Assembly (NCBI GenBank): GCA_019321725.1
Contig: CM033121.1
Location: forward strand, 2,418,001-2,482,000
DNA length: 64,000 nucleotides
Direction of reading: 5' to 3'
Source: Paulownia fortunei
Taxonomy: Eukaryota; Streptophyta; Magnoliopsida; Lamiales; Paulowniaceae
Below are positions 37,901 through 48,787 of this stretch, piece by piece. Under the pieces are notes generated by a model, which had not been told where the DNA came from, made no database searches, and worked only from the letters and a program-made list of their open reading frames with translations. The first letter of the stretch is position 1; each line of letters begins with the position of its first letter. The position numbers and the translations under genes are program-made.

Positions 37901-39587
37901 TACCAATTACAGCCTTCTTGTCTGGCAGCTACAGTAGTGATCTGAGTCTCACTCAGGCTAATAAGGAAAGTGAGACTAACCCGCCCAGTACTCCAACACT
38001 ACCTCCTATAGTTTCTATGATCATTACGATAAACCCAGCGAGGAAAATCAAGTAGTAAACCAGACACGGGACTTAACCAGGGTCCCTTACGGGGACCTAG
38101 GAGCGAGCCTTAGGTGATTGAGAATACCTTGTTATCTCTTCTACTTCAGTGAGTGCCTTTCAGGTAATAGAGGTTAGCCAATATATTTGCAATGCGTGAC
38201 AGATAAAATTTGTGCTTGTGAATAGAATGGAGGCCATTTATGTGAAACCAGCTTGATGTGCCCTCTACTCCAAGTACCACAAGGCCATGGTTTCACTTGC
38301 GGCGCACGGTACTCCCAGCCTGGCAAGGGTAGGGCAGTGGATAGCTACTCATGATCCAGATCGTCTCATGTATGCATCACTAATTACCTTGATATGCATA
38401 AAAAATTCAAATCCATCACGACAATACAGGAAAACATGACCTTATTTCTGCATTTATTACCGACTAACTACCACATTTACACTTATTAAAATCCAATCCA
38501 CTTACTCAAAATCTGGAAACAGTACATTCATCCATAAAACTATCTCCAGCCAAAATTACAAATCTAACTACAACTGCCTTAGGCCAAAAGTACTAAACAT
38601 TCAGTCACTAAATTATCACATATAGTACATAATTCAGCAAATGATTCATATTTCCATATCAACTTGCAGATCAAAAAAGGAAAAGCCCACCATCTTTCTA
38701 CCAATAATACAACCACCATTGAAAAGAGATTTAAAAGCAAGCACTTAAAGCTCAAAACTTGAATCTTTACCGAGCTCATGGAGCAACTCATACTTAGTAG
38801 AGGGATCCTCTCTGGTCACATACTCGGGTATCGAGCTTGATGACACTTTCCCACTCCCCTGTTGCCTCAATTGCGCAATTCCACTGCCACCACTCCCCTC
38901 GCCACCGCCACTTCCCCCCCCACCACCACCACTGCTTTTCCTCCGCCTACCGTACCCCATTGCTCCAACCTCCCCGACCTTCTGCATACTTTCCACCGCC
39001 CTCCTCATCGTTCCCCCTCCTCCACTACCACCTCCCCTCCTCACCATCGTCCCCATTCCGTCTTCCTCCTCCTCCCCCTCCTCCATTTCTTCCTCATCCT
39101 CTCTCTCCCTCACCACAAACGTCGAAAAGTCCCCAGCATTCTCCTCCTCTTCATTCCCAATTTTGCCCGTAGGGCTTCTCCTCTCCCAAAACGGAGTAGC
39201 AGCCGTACTCCGCGGCTTCGCATACGGCGAAGACACATTAGCATTCATCCCCGAGTAATTCGATCTCCTTCGATCAGTTTTTACAATCATTGTTCCGGAG
39301 ATAGACGCAGCTGCGCTTTGGTCATCGTCAGAGTCCGCGATGTCATCTCCGCCGCCTCCGAAGTCCTTGGGGAGGCGCTTCAATAAAGGAGGCAGTGATT
39401 CCTCCTCGTCTTCAAGGACATCGTCCTTGTACACCATCGTGGCGTATATGTCCGAGGATCCCGAGTCGGGTTCGGGTTCTCTCGATGCCACGTCGTCTTT
39501 GTCGTGAATCACGACTGTGGAATACAAGTCGGAATTCTTCGGCGGCGGGGGCTTTCGCGCTCGCCGGGACCTGGGCGAGAACTCCAT
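26346..39587 (-). CDS. SIK1: Ste20/Hippo-type serine-threonine kinase SIK1
   Basis: Plant counterpart of Hippo/MST kinases, linked to cell proliferation and growth. Eighteen exons (minus): 39587-38771, 37301-37213, 37124-37017, 36810-36703, 36303-36213, 35994-35942, 35146-35084, 34940-34896, 34762-34727, 33339-33284, 31711-31630, 30114-29980, 29808-29661, 28820-28667, 27241-27079, 26955-26755, 26650-26565, 26445-26346. Phases close at every junction, giving 844 aa, close to the family length. Residues 1-265 are a disordered, acidic and Gly-rich tail with repeated Thr-Met motifs (residues 24, 50, 99, 156, 180, 193). Kinase domain about 266-516: GKGSYGAVY loop, VAIK Lys295, HRD Asp388, DFG 406-408, activation-loop GTPHWMAPE. 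All catalytic residues are present. The tail to 844 carries a further FGTV motif near 615 and ends in a predicted helix. Introns are long; one carries a hAT-type element. Confidence 0.94.
27242..28666. other. SIK1 intron 14
   Basis: A 1.4-kb intron. No extra exon fits: joining 28667 to 27241 keeps phase and completes a Trp codon. Confidence 0.7.
28892..28923. repeat. (GA)n microsatellite in a SIK1 intron
   Basis: An uninterrupted GA run of about 32 bp, between SIK1 exons 13 and 14. Confidence 0.95.
30729..31560. mobile_element. Non-autonomous hAT-type element in SIK1 intron 11
   Basis: The element 30737-31552 (816 bp) is flanked by a perfect 8-bp duplication tctaaaat (30729-30736 and 31553-31560). 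The termini are imperfect inverses: TAGACCCGACCATGG against CAGAGGTGACCACGG. Both subterminal zones are rich in ggttcc/accggt words, and the interior is AT-rich with no transposase. Confidence 0.83.
31712..33283. other. SIK1 intron 10
   Basis: A 1.6-kb intron. It contains an unrecognised 88-codon minus-strand open frame at 32051-32317, which has no SIK1 splice signals that would include it. Confidence 0.5.
37790..38345. other. Compositionally distinct segment in SIK1 intron 1
   Basis: Within the 1.5-kb first intron this stretch has clearly higher GC and fewer homopolymers than the surrounding DNA, and holds a 62-codon plus-strand open frame (37867-38055). It looks like inserted DNA (transposon or organelle-derived) but I recognise neither ends nor product. 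Confidence 0.4.
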
Positions 39588-40357
39588 TTCTGTTACTATC
39601 TGTGAATCAATGTGTGCGCGCGTGAGCTGGAAAGTGGGGAAGTTTACTGCAGTTCTTCCAGTATAACGTTGTTTAAAATCGTGGCTTTCTTTAAAAGGCG
39701 AAATCTAAAAAGCGACATCTCAAGAACCAGCTAACTATTTTCTTTTGCCAAAAAAAAAATACAAGATGTAAATTTTTCAAATTTTTCAGGGCAACCAGCT
39801 AACCATATAATTCTTTTTTTTAGTAAACTACGATTTCAGTCCGTGCATTGCAAAAACTTTACATTTTTTTTTTTTTTACACAAAACATAACTTAACTTGC
39901 ATTTATAAAGTATTTATAAAGTGTGATGCATTGTAATAACGTCATTTGTTTGGTACAATATATTATATAATCGACAAAATTTTATATGTAACATCCTTGT
40001 ACCAATTATCATAACATATAAATTTTACAAATAAAATTTTATATATAATAAATAATTAATATAATATAATTAAAATATAATAAAATTTACGGTAAAAATC
40101 TCGTAACCACCTAAAACCTTGAATGTCATTTCATAACTTGAATATGGTAAAATAAATTATCACTGATTTTGCAAGTTACAACAGGAATCTTATTGTCCTT
40201 ATTATTTCATTCACTTAACTATGAAAATCTGTGATTTCCAAGTGGTCGAATAAAACACATGATACAAAACCAAAACCATAATGAAACTATTGATGCTAAC
40301 ATTTCTATATTTGAGAAGAGATTAAATCTAAGTAAAACAAAATTATTAGCTGTTACA
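39588..40357. other. SIK1 promoter side and downstream of gene A
   Basis: The first 100 bases or so are GC-richer, consistent with the SIK1 leader. The rest is AT-rich, and from about 40240 it matches the region near 43090, as part of the block duplication. Confidence 0.5.
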
Positions 40358-41008
40358 TCAAACGTAAACCCTCCTGGCCAGAAACAAGTCGACCAACATT
40401 TGGCTCCTCCCAACCGCACCTTGGCGGATCTGCCGCATCAGCCACTTGTAGTACTCCGTCTCCTTCATATGTCTATCTGCCTCCATGTACAAATGATAAG
40501 CAAGTAAATGACTGCTCTGCCCTATCAACTGAAGCCCAATAACAACTTGGCTCATATGATCTTCTTCATCTTTCCCATACCAGAAGCCCCACACAACAAA
40601 CCCGGTTATATACAAGATAGGATTGTAGTCACCAGACACCGGCAGCACCTCCGGAATCCGGCAGGGCTTTCGGAACGTGGCGACGAAGGCGGGGACCCCG
40701 TATACTAGCCAAGCAAACAGAACAACCCTTTTGTATCCCAAGTGAGAAAAGATTGATATAGAAAGTGTGACAATGAATAATTCTAGCAAAATGGACTGCA
40801 TGATTTTGGGTTTGTTTTTGAAGAAAGTTTCGTGGCGGTAGGCATCAGAAAACACATGAACATGGTAGAGAAGAGCGGCGGCTACCGTCGCCAAGATTGG
40901 AAGTGGGAACCAGGAGGAAAAGAGCTTTCTGAAGATGAGGTATAGCCCGAATACATTGTTCATGATGGCAGTTATAAACCAGAAATCTTCTTCCCATGGT
41001 TTTGCCAT
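40358..41008 (-). CDS. Unrecognised multi-pass membrane protein A
   Basis: An intronless gene of 216 aa, first of four related genes here. I do not recognise the family. It begins MAKPWEEDFWFITAIMNNV, with a W-x-x-x-F-W pattern kept in the paralogues. Hydrophobic segments lie at about residues 10-30, 34-52, 68-85, 90-107, 128-145 and 155-172, suggesting five or six membrane spans. A loop between the fourth and fifth spans holds TFRKPCRIP, whose Cys is shared with genes B and C. The C-terminal part is charged (EADRHMKETEYYKWLMRQIRQGA). The start is fixed by alignment to B and C. No targeting peptide is evident. Confidence 0.8.
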   Translation of the reverse strand: MAKPWEEDFWFITAIMNNVFGLYLIFRKLFSSWFPLPILATVAAALLYHVHVFSDAYRHETFFKNKPKIMQSILLELFIVTLSISIFSHLGYKRVVLFAWLVYGVPAFVATFRKPCRIPEVLPVSGDYNPILYITGFVVWGFWYGKDEEDHMSQVVIGLQLIGQSSHLLAYHLYMEADRHMKETEYYKWLMRQIRQGAVGRSQMLVDLFLARRVYV

Positions 41009-42037
41009 TTCTAGTGCTTAGTTGTTTACGGACAAGAACCCGAAAGTTGTAGCATTGATCTGCATGGTTTTATTGGTAGTTTGGGTTAGCATATTCAATT
41101 GTTTGGGCAGAAATAGTTATATATAGCAGAACAGACTAGAGTTGGAATAAAAGAATATTCACTTATAGAGAGACATTAATTATAGCTTAATCCAATGTTG
41201 GTATTTAGATATGTATTGTCATTTGTCGATTAAGATAGCAAGACAAGATATATGCCTTGTTTTGAAGGGTATCTTGAAAATACATGTCATGAATTGAAAA
41301 GGCATGAATGGGAAAATTTTGATATGATCGAGCACTTTTCTTGATTCAAATGATATATTAATTTGTCAGGTACGTTAAGTAATGATCAAATCAGTCATTA
41401 GTTGCCTGTTCCCTGGCGATTATATCTTAATATTGCTCCCCTTCATCTGGTGATTATGTCATTAATGTTGCTCCCCTTCGTCTGGTTAGTGTATCATATG
41501 TCAATTTTATCAGTTCTATACATGCTTTGGAATTGGTTTTTTTCTCATTTAACTTTATACCAACTATATACTTCTTGTAGCAACTGAAAAAGAAGTTATC
41601 CCAGACAAACACGCACTTGTAAAGACATCAAAAACTACAAATCATGATTACCTTGTTCATCTATGTGTTGTCTACATGGCCCTGTCCAAATAAATCATTC
41701 CCCCTGTGGTTCCATACACACTTGCCTAATTTATCAACTTTGTCGTGGTTCAGGTTTAGACTACTGCTCTCATTGATTCATGTCTGCTTATTCATAGCAT
41801 GGAATGAACCAGGACAGTGGCATTAAAAATTGTTCTAGTGGCACTAGAGTTCAGAAGTAAAACAAGAATGCACACAGCGATATACATTTTTATTCCATGA
41901 GCCTATGTGAATCTCATGTTAGTGGCACTCCACATAATGTTAGATATCAGATATGCATTTGGAGTGCCAATAATCTACTTATACAGACTTAGATATCTTA
42001 ACTGTATACATGTAATGTAATAAAGTCCTTGTCAAAA
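41009..42037. other. Spacer between membrane genes A and B
   Basis: From about 41180 onward much of it is near-identical to 48110-48780, showing that it was copied with gene B. I see no gene in it. Confidence 0.65.
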
Positions 42038-42700
42038 TTAAACGAAACGATGTTGTCCTGGTAAGTACACTCCCCTTGCCAGAAACAAATCAGCCAACAT
42101 TTGGGTCCTGTCAATGGCACCTCTCCTAATCTGTTGCACTAGCCACTCGTAGTACTCTGTGTTGCGCATAACCTTTTCCGCCTCCAAGTATAGATGATAG
42201 GCGAACAATTCTGAACTGTGCCCCAACAAGAAAGATCCAACAGCAACCTGGCTTATATGACCATTATCGCCATACCAAAATCCCCGCAGCACTAATCCTC
42301 CTATAACCAAGAAAGGCTGATAATAGGCCGGCAGAGGAGGCGGAATGTCGCAGGGCCGCCTGAACGTGGCCCAGAAGCTGGGGATACCGTAGGCTAGCCA
42401 TGCCAACAGGGTCACCCATTTGTATCCCATGCAAGTAAACATTGATTCAGAAAGTGACACAACAATGATTTCCAGGCAGATGGATTCAAAAATTTTGCGT
42501 TTGGTTGTGTAGTAGTTTTTGTGGCGGTGGCTGGATGAGAATAACAGCAGGCGGTAGAAAAGATCGGCAGCTACCGTTGCAAAGATTGGAAGTGCAGGTA
42601 ACCAAGAGGAGAATAATTTTGTCAAGATAAGGTGCAAGCCAAGTACTGTGTTCAAGATGGAACTTATTAGCCAGAACTCTTCTTCCCAAGATTTCGCCAT
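42038..42700 (-). CDS. Unrecognised multi-pass membrane protein B
   Basis: An intronless gene of 220 aa, very similar to gene C and more distantly to A. It begins MAKSWEEEFWLISSILNTV; an upstream in-frame Met (42760) exists but the paralogues start at 42700. Several hydrophobic segments, TFRRPCDIP in the central loop and a charged tail (EAEKVMRNTEYYEWLVQQIR) match its neighbours. It ends GVYLPGQHRFV, four residues past the stop of gene C. The family and function are unknown to me; membrane location is inferred from hydrophobicity. Confidence 0.82.
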   Translation of the reverse strand: MAKSWEEEFWLISSILNTVLGLHLILTKLFSSWLPALPIFATVAADLFYRLLLFSSSHRHKNYYTTKRKIFESICLEIIVVSLSESMFTCMGYKWVTLLAWLAYGIPSFWATFRRPCDIPPPLPAYYQPFLVIGGLVLRGFWYGDNGHISQVAVGSFLLGHSSELFAYHLYLEAEKVMRNTEYYEWLVQQIRRGAIDRTQMLADLFLARGVYLPGQHRFV

Positions 42701-43090
42701 TTTTCTTTCCTGTCTAGTCCTCGTGGGGAGAAATAGGCTAAGTTCGCCAAAATCTGCCAAGTTTCAATAGAGAGCATATCAGGGGATAAGGTTTCAAGGT
42801 TGTAGTCTAGGATTAATAATCAAGAATGGTCACTGTCGTTGCATTGTGATGGTACTTTATCGACATATGATCTGCACATTAAACTATGTGCTGTTCTTGG
42901 ATGTTATGGATGGCAAGTTCTACGGTAGCATCAACAACCGGTGCACACCATAAGTCGGACAGATTAAAGTAAAAGAAAATTTACATAGACAAACATCGAC
43001 ACATAATAGATATATCTATCTATATATATTGATATGAATTTTGTGTTTGTGAAAATAACAAAAAAGCTAAGAAAAATAGTATGAAATATG
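42701..43090. other. Upstream region of gene B
   Basis: Closely matches 49439-49795 upstream of gene C, so the promoter was included in the duplication. Confidence 0.65.
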
Positions 43091-44432
43091 TCATTTTCTG
43101 GATCAAATAGAACACAATGATGCAGGACCAGAACCATAATGAAACTATTGATGCCAATATTTCCACTTTCAAGAAAGATCAAGTTTAGCCAATTTCATTA
43201 CTATTTTTGAGAAAAAAAAACAGTGTAAATTGTGATTCATGAGATTCTGTAACTCCTTGGCAAGTCTTGATTGGAGTTATTAGCTGTTATATCAAATCCA
43301 AATAGATAAAAGTAATATGATATAATCGTGAAAACAGAGTACTAATAGCTTCGATTGTATTTGCTTGTAAGAATTTTTTGTAAAATCTTCATTAAGAAAA
43401 TTATTTTGCTCCAACATTTCTGAAATTTTTTAAATAATATACTATTTATTCACTCTCACTTTTCTAATTACCAATCACATCCAATCATCATTTTCCTAAA
43501 ACAAAATATCACATCTTTACAAATTTTCCAAGTAATATATTCCAATCACCAATTACATCAAATCATTGTTTTTCCCAAAAAAACAACTATCACATCAACT
43601 ATAATCATTACACTTTTATCCCATATACAATCTCACCCTCAAAATCAATTCTTCTTTTCTCAATTACGCTATTGGTTTCTCAATAGGCTAGTATACCACT
43701 GAACATCCCCATCAATATGAATAACTTAATCCATCAACAGACATTCCAGTCAAAAATCGGATCAGTATATAGCAATTTTGCCAGTGTGATCAGAATCATG
43801 CTCCAGTCCTCCATGGAAGTTTTAGAACAAACTCCTTGCATTTTTCTTGCACAAAAAATGGCACTCCCAGCAAAAGTTAATGATGGTTAGCCATTTTCCT
43901 GCCAATTGTAAACTTCATGCTTAGCCTACAGTGCAAGAATTTCGATTAGTCCGACTTATTTACTTGTATTTGTATCTTGATCTCATACATAAACTCATAT
44001 CAAAGAGTTTTATACAAGATAGGATGCAGCGGCAGCACCTCAGGAATCCGGCAGGGCTTTCAGAACGTGGGAACCAGGATGAGAAGAGCCATCTGAAGAT
44101 GAGGTATAGCCCGAATTAATACATAGTTCATGAAAGCAGTTATAAACCAGAAATCTTCTTCCCAAGGTTTTGCTTAGTACTTAGTTGTTGGTCGACAAGA
44201 ACTCGAAAAATTGTGGCATAAGTTGAACTTACTTAGAATTGTAATCACGAAGATTGGTAGCTGCCGGCTGTTCATGTCATAAACGGCGAAGTTGATGTAC
44301 GTGCTTTTATTGGTAGTTTTGGTCAGCATATTCAATTCTTTGGGAAGAAACACTTATACATAGTTAAAATAAAAGAATATCCAGAAGAGAGAGAGAGAGA
44401 GAATTATAGCTTAATCCAACGTTGGTATTCAG
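43090..44432 (-). pseudogene. Broken copy of membrane gene A (psi-A')
   Basis: Two islands are homologous to gene A and its flanks. About 43090-43300 matches the DNA after gene A. About 44010-44432 matches its coding 5' part and upstream DNA, including the MAKPWEED start region in altered form near 44150-44175. Between them the 3' half of the coding sequence is replaced by unrelated DNA (about 43310-44005). A further deletion of about 220 bp fuses the equivalents of 40680 and 40908 of gene A at about 44070. It cannot encode a product. Confidence 0.82.
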
Positions 44433-46571
44433 TGTATATATATATATATTTTTTGATAATTCAGATTCTGACTTTAGCGGATTAGTTCTTAACTTTCTAA
44501 ACACCTGCCTCTAACACGAAAGGATAAATCGCCAGATATGCTTCAACCAACACCTAAGTTTCCAATAAAAAATGTACACTTCTACACACAAATAATTCAG
44601 ACATCTCAGTCGCAGGATTCTACTGACTGTAAAGTGATTGCTTTATACTGAAATGTATTCATAGGTTCCCACCAGAATTCAAGCCTCCACCCTACCGCTG
44701 AAAGCAAGTCCAACTCAATTGTTCCTACCATTAATGATTTATTTGCAAAAATATGAGTAAAAAAAACATATGATCTCATTATAACTGTATTTAAATATAT
44801 GAAATTATTGAGTATATTCAATTTAAGTAATTAATTAAGTAAATTTGTTATCTGTAAACTAAATAAATCTTTTACTCTATAAACCATAATTTAATTTAAT
44901 TTTTTGGTTGGATTGGTTTTTTTTGTTTTACTTTCACAATTCTAGATATTCTCTTTTTATTTGGTTTTATAGAATCTTTACCATTTTTCTTTTTGAATTT
45001 TCTGTTATGTTTTCTTCCTTATTCAAAATTTAGTTGTTGATTTGATATTTTTTTAAATTGATAAAATAATAACAACTGAATAAAGTCAGGAACAAAATAG
45101 AATCAATTAATTTTATAAGTTTGATATAAATTAATATCAATAAATATTTTTGAGACAATGAAGGTAAAACTAAAACAATAAATGAAGCGCTTGCTCGTTG
45201 AATTTCATATACTTTTAGGTATCTTGAACAACTGTAATCCACAATTAACAAATTGCTATAAAAAAATTTAATTGATTTTCTTCAAAAAAACCTTCATCCA
45301 TATTGTTGAATTTGATTGTAATATGAAAACATAGGCAAAAATATATTTTTGGTTCTTTAATTAGGTTTGCTTTTATTTTGGTGTTTTTATACGTGGGTTG
45401 ACAATTTATATATCTTCTTTCAAAAATTGACAAATTTAGTCTATTTTTCATCACATGCCTGAAATATGACACATGAATTTGGGGAGTTTCAACAATAGAT
45501 GAACAATTATTGATGTAGATTTCTCTATTAGTTGTTTTTATAAGAAAAAAAATGCTAAAATTTCTCTTCAATTTAACTTTCACATATTTTTCCTTCAAAA
45601 TATGAAAAATAAACAAGGAAAAGGAAGTGGAAAAAAATTATTCATTGAAATGTGTAATTAATGAAGAAATCTCCTAATTGAAATCTAACTTGGATCGAAT
45701 TGCTTCAATCAACTTTTTTTTTTATTTTAAAATACAACCAATATGAATAATAAAGAAAAAATCTTATATACATTTAATAAACTTAAATATATTTTTAAGA
45801 TGAATCATTTTATACATGTCATTTAAGTATTCCTTGGATGATAAGCAATGGTATTCGACTTTGATAAAATAAATTAACTTATTTATTTTATGACAAATAA
45901 ATATAATAGTAAAATAATTTTAAACCCTTACTGAGGATTAAATAATTGAAATTATGGTACGTATATATATGTATATCTCATAATATTTTACAATATTGTC
46001 CGGGCACATTCAATAACTAACTAACTAACATGGCCTTTAAATTGTATAGTAAAATATTTTAAAGCATTTTAATAAAATCTAATAGTGATAAAAATGTTAT
46101 ACCCATGTAAATACCATATTAAAAAATTATATACATATATGTAATATTTTTAGCTCAAGTTTTTCCATATTTTCATTTCTTTTGAGAGAAAATATGTGAA
46201 AAATTATTTGGATGGAAATTTAGCATTTTCAATTCAAAAATAACCAATAGATAGTTTCACATAAGTTAACTTTTCCTCCATTATTGAAAAATTCTCAATT
46301 TTAGTTGTCATGGTCTGAACTTGTGACATTTTCAGGCCAAATTTAATTTTTTTGGTGAATTTATCAATATTTGATAAATGATATATGTAAATTATCATAC
46401 CTACCTTTTAAAGGAGAAAGAGTAAAAATAGGTCGAGTTACAGGACTAAATATTTATTTGTCTAAACAAAATTATAAAGTTTTTGGGATTGTTATTTATA
46501 TGAATTGAGAGGATCTAATTTCAAAATAATTATTTAAGCATTGTTCGTTATTTTGGAAGAATAGAGGATTT

Positions 46572-46573
<2 letters not shown>

Positions 46574-46648
<75 letters not shown>
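46574..46648. repeat. Compound (TA)n(GA)n microsatellite
   Basis: About 35 bp of TA followed directly by about 40 bp of GA. Confidence 0.95.
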
Positions 46649-46650
<2 letters not shown>

Positions 46651-47660
46651 AACAAAGGTTATTTTTTAAACTAAAAAACAAATAAAAAAATTATAAAAGA
46701 GGTCCCTTGCTCCCTTGCTAACCTAAATAAACATGTGTTTACTATTTACTTGCACTACTTGTATATCATCTTATATGAAACAATTTTTGTTATAACTTCA
46801 AAAATCAATAGTATAGTTTAAAATTGTTAAATTTAGATGACGACCTAATTAATTTGAATTTTTTTTTAAAGATTGTTTAAGGATACCAATTTAGATTAAT
46901 AAGTATTCACGAAACATATTTCATAGCCAGTTTAAACATTTATTTTATTACGTATGATGAATTTGTAAACGTAAAATAAATTAGAAGTGTAGAAATCCAC
47001 TCTATTTTTTACTTACTCAATTGTACTTTAGTAAAAATCTGAATTTGTATTTTTTTTCTTTTTATAATCTTTAATTTTTAGATAATAAAGTGTCAAATCA
47101 AATTTTCTTAGTTATTTTTTTCAACTTAATTGAATAGTTCAATACTTAAAGAGATAACTAAACTAATTTATTGAAACAATTAGAAATAATCTAAACTAAA
47201 GTACACTACGAATTAATAAATTCAGTTTCTAAAACGCCGATTATTGATATAAAATTACTCGTATTATATGTAACTATAAATGAATCACGAAGTTAATAAG
47301 TTATATATTTTTATTTTATAACAAAAAAATTACTAATAATGAATAGAATATAACTTTGTTAGTTTATTTTTTTGACCAATCAATATAATACAATAATATA
47401 ATTTAATATTTATTCATATACACCATTCAACTAAATATAAAATTAAAAAAGATTTTAAAAGAGTTAATAGATATTGAATTAATATTAAGTATGCACATAA
47501 GGTTACCTACTAAAAAATAAGTTATTAATAGATCAGATAAAACAAAAATAAGAATTCTTAAAACTTTCACTATAGATTAATCTAAATAAGATTTTTAAAA
47601 TATATTATTATGTATGCAATTCTTGCATTGCATTATATATTCTTAGTTGTTGTTTTTTTT

Positions 47661-47695
47661 GGATGGGGTGGGGTGGGGTGGGGTGGGGGGGGGGG
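47661..47695 (+). repeat. G-rich run with repeated ggggt units
   Basis: Four successive GGGGT units are followed by an unbroken G run. This satisfies the pattern of four G tracts with one-base loops expected of a parallel G-quadruplex. Confidence 0.85.
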
Positions 47696-48787
47696 TTAAG
47701 GGTAATCTTCTTACTAATTAATCAAGAACAAAAATAAATATTTTACACACATTTAATTTTAAATAATATTTCACACACATAATTGATTTTTCACAATATT
47801 TCAAATAATATCCGAATTTCGCCACAAAAGTTATAGATGATGTCGATTTAATTTTTCTTTCAAATGGCTTAAGTACAATGACACCTAGTAATCTATTCAT
47901 TTCTGCTTCTGATTGTTCTTTTAAATATGCATACTATATTATATTCCTTAAAATTAACTACTATCATATTGATAACATATACTTAAATTTTTTTAATAAT
48001 ATACATCTACCTTTATATAAGTAAAATATATAAACACTACGATGAAACAAAATAGATTGAAATTATAATATAACTGAAGGAAGAGCAATAATTTTAATCC
48101 GACGAAGGTTTAGCTTAATCCTACTTTGGTGTTTAGATATGTATTTTTGTTTGTATACATGATTTGCAATTTTTTATTTAATTCATTTGATATCAACTGC
48201 ACATTGTACAGCGACTGAAAAAGATGTTATCCGTACACAAACAAACACCTGAGACATCAAAAACTACAAATCATGATCATATACACTAATTTAACCTTAA
48301 AACCTGAGGCATGCTCTCGTTTAATGTCTTTGGAAGAAAGAAGCCCTTTTCTTTTATCAATGAAAAATGCTTCTATTCTACACACCTTGTTCGTCTGTGT
48401 GTCTGCATGGCCCTGTCCAAATAAATGTGTTTTCCTACATACTTGACTAACCTACTGACTTTGTCGTGGTGGCTCAGGTTCATTCAGGCTAGTGCTCTCA
48501 TTGATTCATGTCTGCTTATTCATAGCATGGAATGAACCAGGACAGTGGCATTAACAAATGTTCGAGTGGCACTAGAGTTCAGAAGTAGAACAAGAATTTC
48601 ACATATCAATACGTTTTCCATTGATGAAACTTCTCTGCTGGCCCATGTGAATCGGGTCATGTTACTGGCACTCCACATAATGTTAGATATGAGATATGCA
48701 TTTGTAGTGCCAATAATCCACTTATACAGACTTAGATATCTTAACTGTATACAATCAGTTCCTTGTCAAAATTAAAGGAAGATGATA

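Larger units (their letters stand above)
40240..43010. repeat. Block duplication, copy 1 (genes A and B)
   Basis: Coding and non-coding DNA of this segment recurs in the same order and orientation downstream: A to psi-A' (43090-44432) and B to C (about 48109-49795). The similarity extends through promoters and spacers, so this is DNA duplication rather than only protein relatedness. Confidence 0.8.
44433..48108. other. AT-rich DNA splitting the duplicated block
   Basis: No gene seen; the frames are short and AT-driven. Its two edges carry versions of the same roughly 28-bp sequence (tagcttaatcc near 44408 and 48111) that occurs once in copy 1. It contains a compound TA/GA microsatellite and a G-rich run. 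Confidence 0.6.

Noticed and set aside
38837..39625. Long plus-strand open frames opposite SIK1 exon 1
   Set aside because: They are shadows of the GC-rich, Gly/Glu-rich first exon and give low-complexity Pro/His/Ser peptides with no splice context.
42701..42760. N-terminal extension of gene B to an upstream Met
   Set aside because: Paralogues A and C start at the internal Met, and the extension is not conserved as protein.
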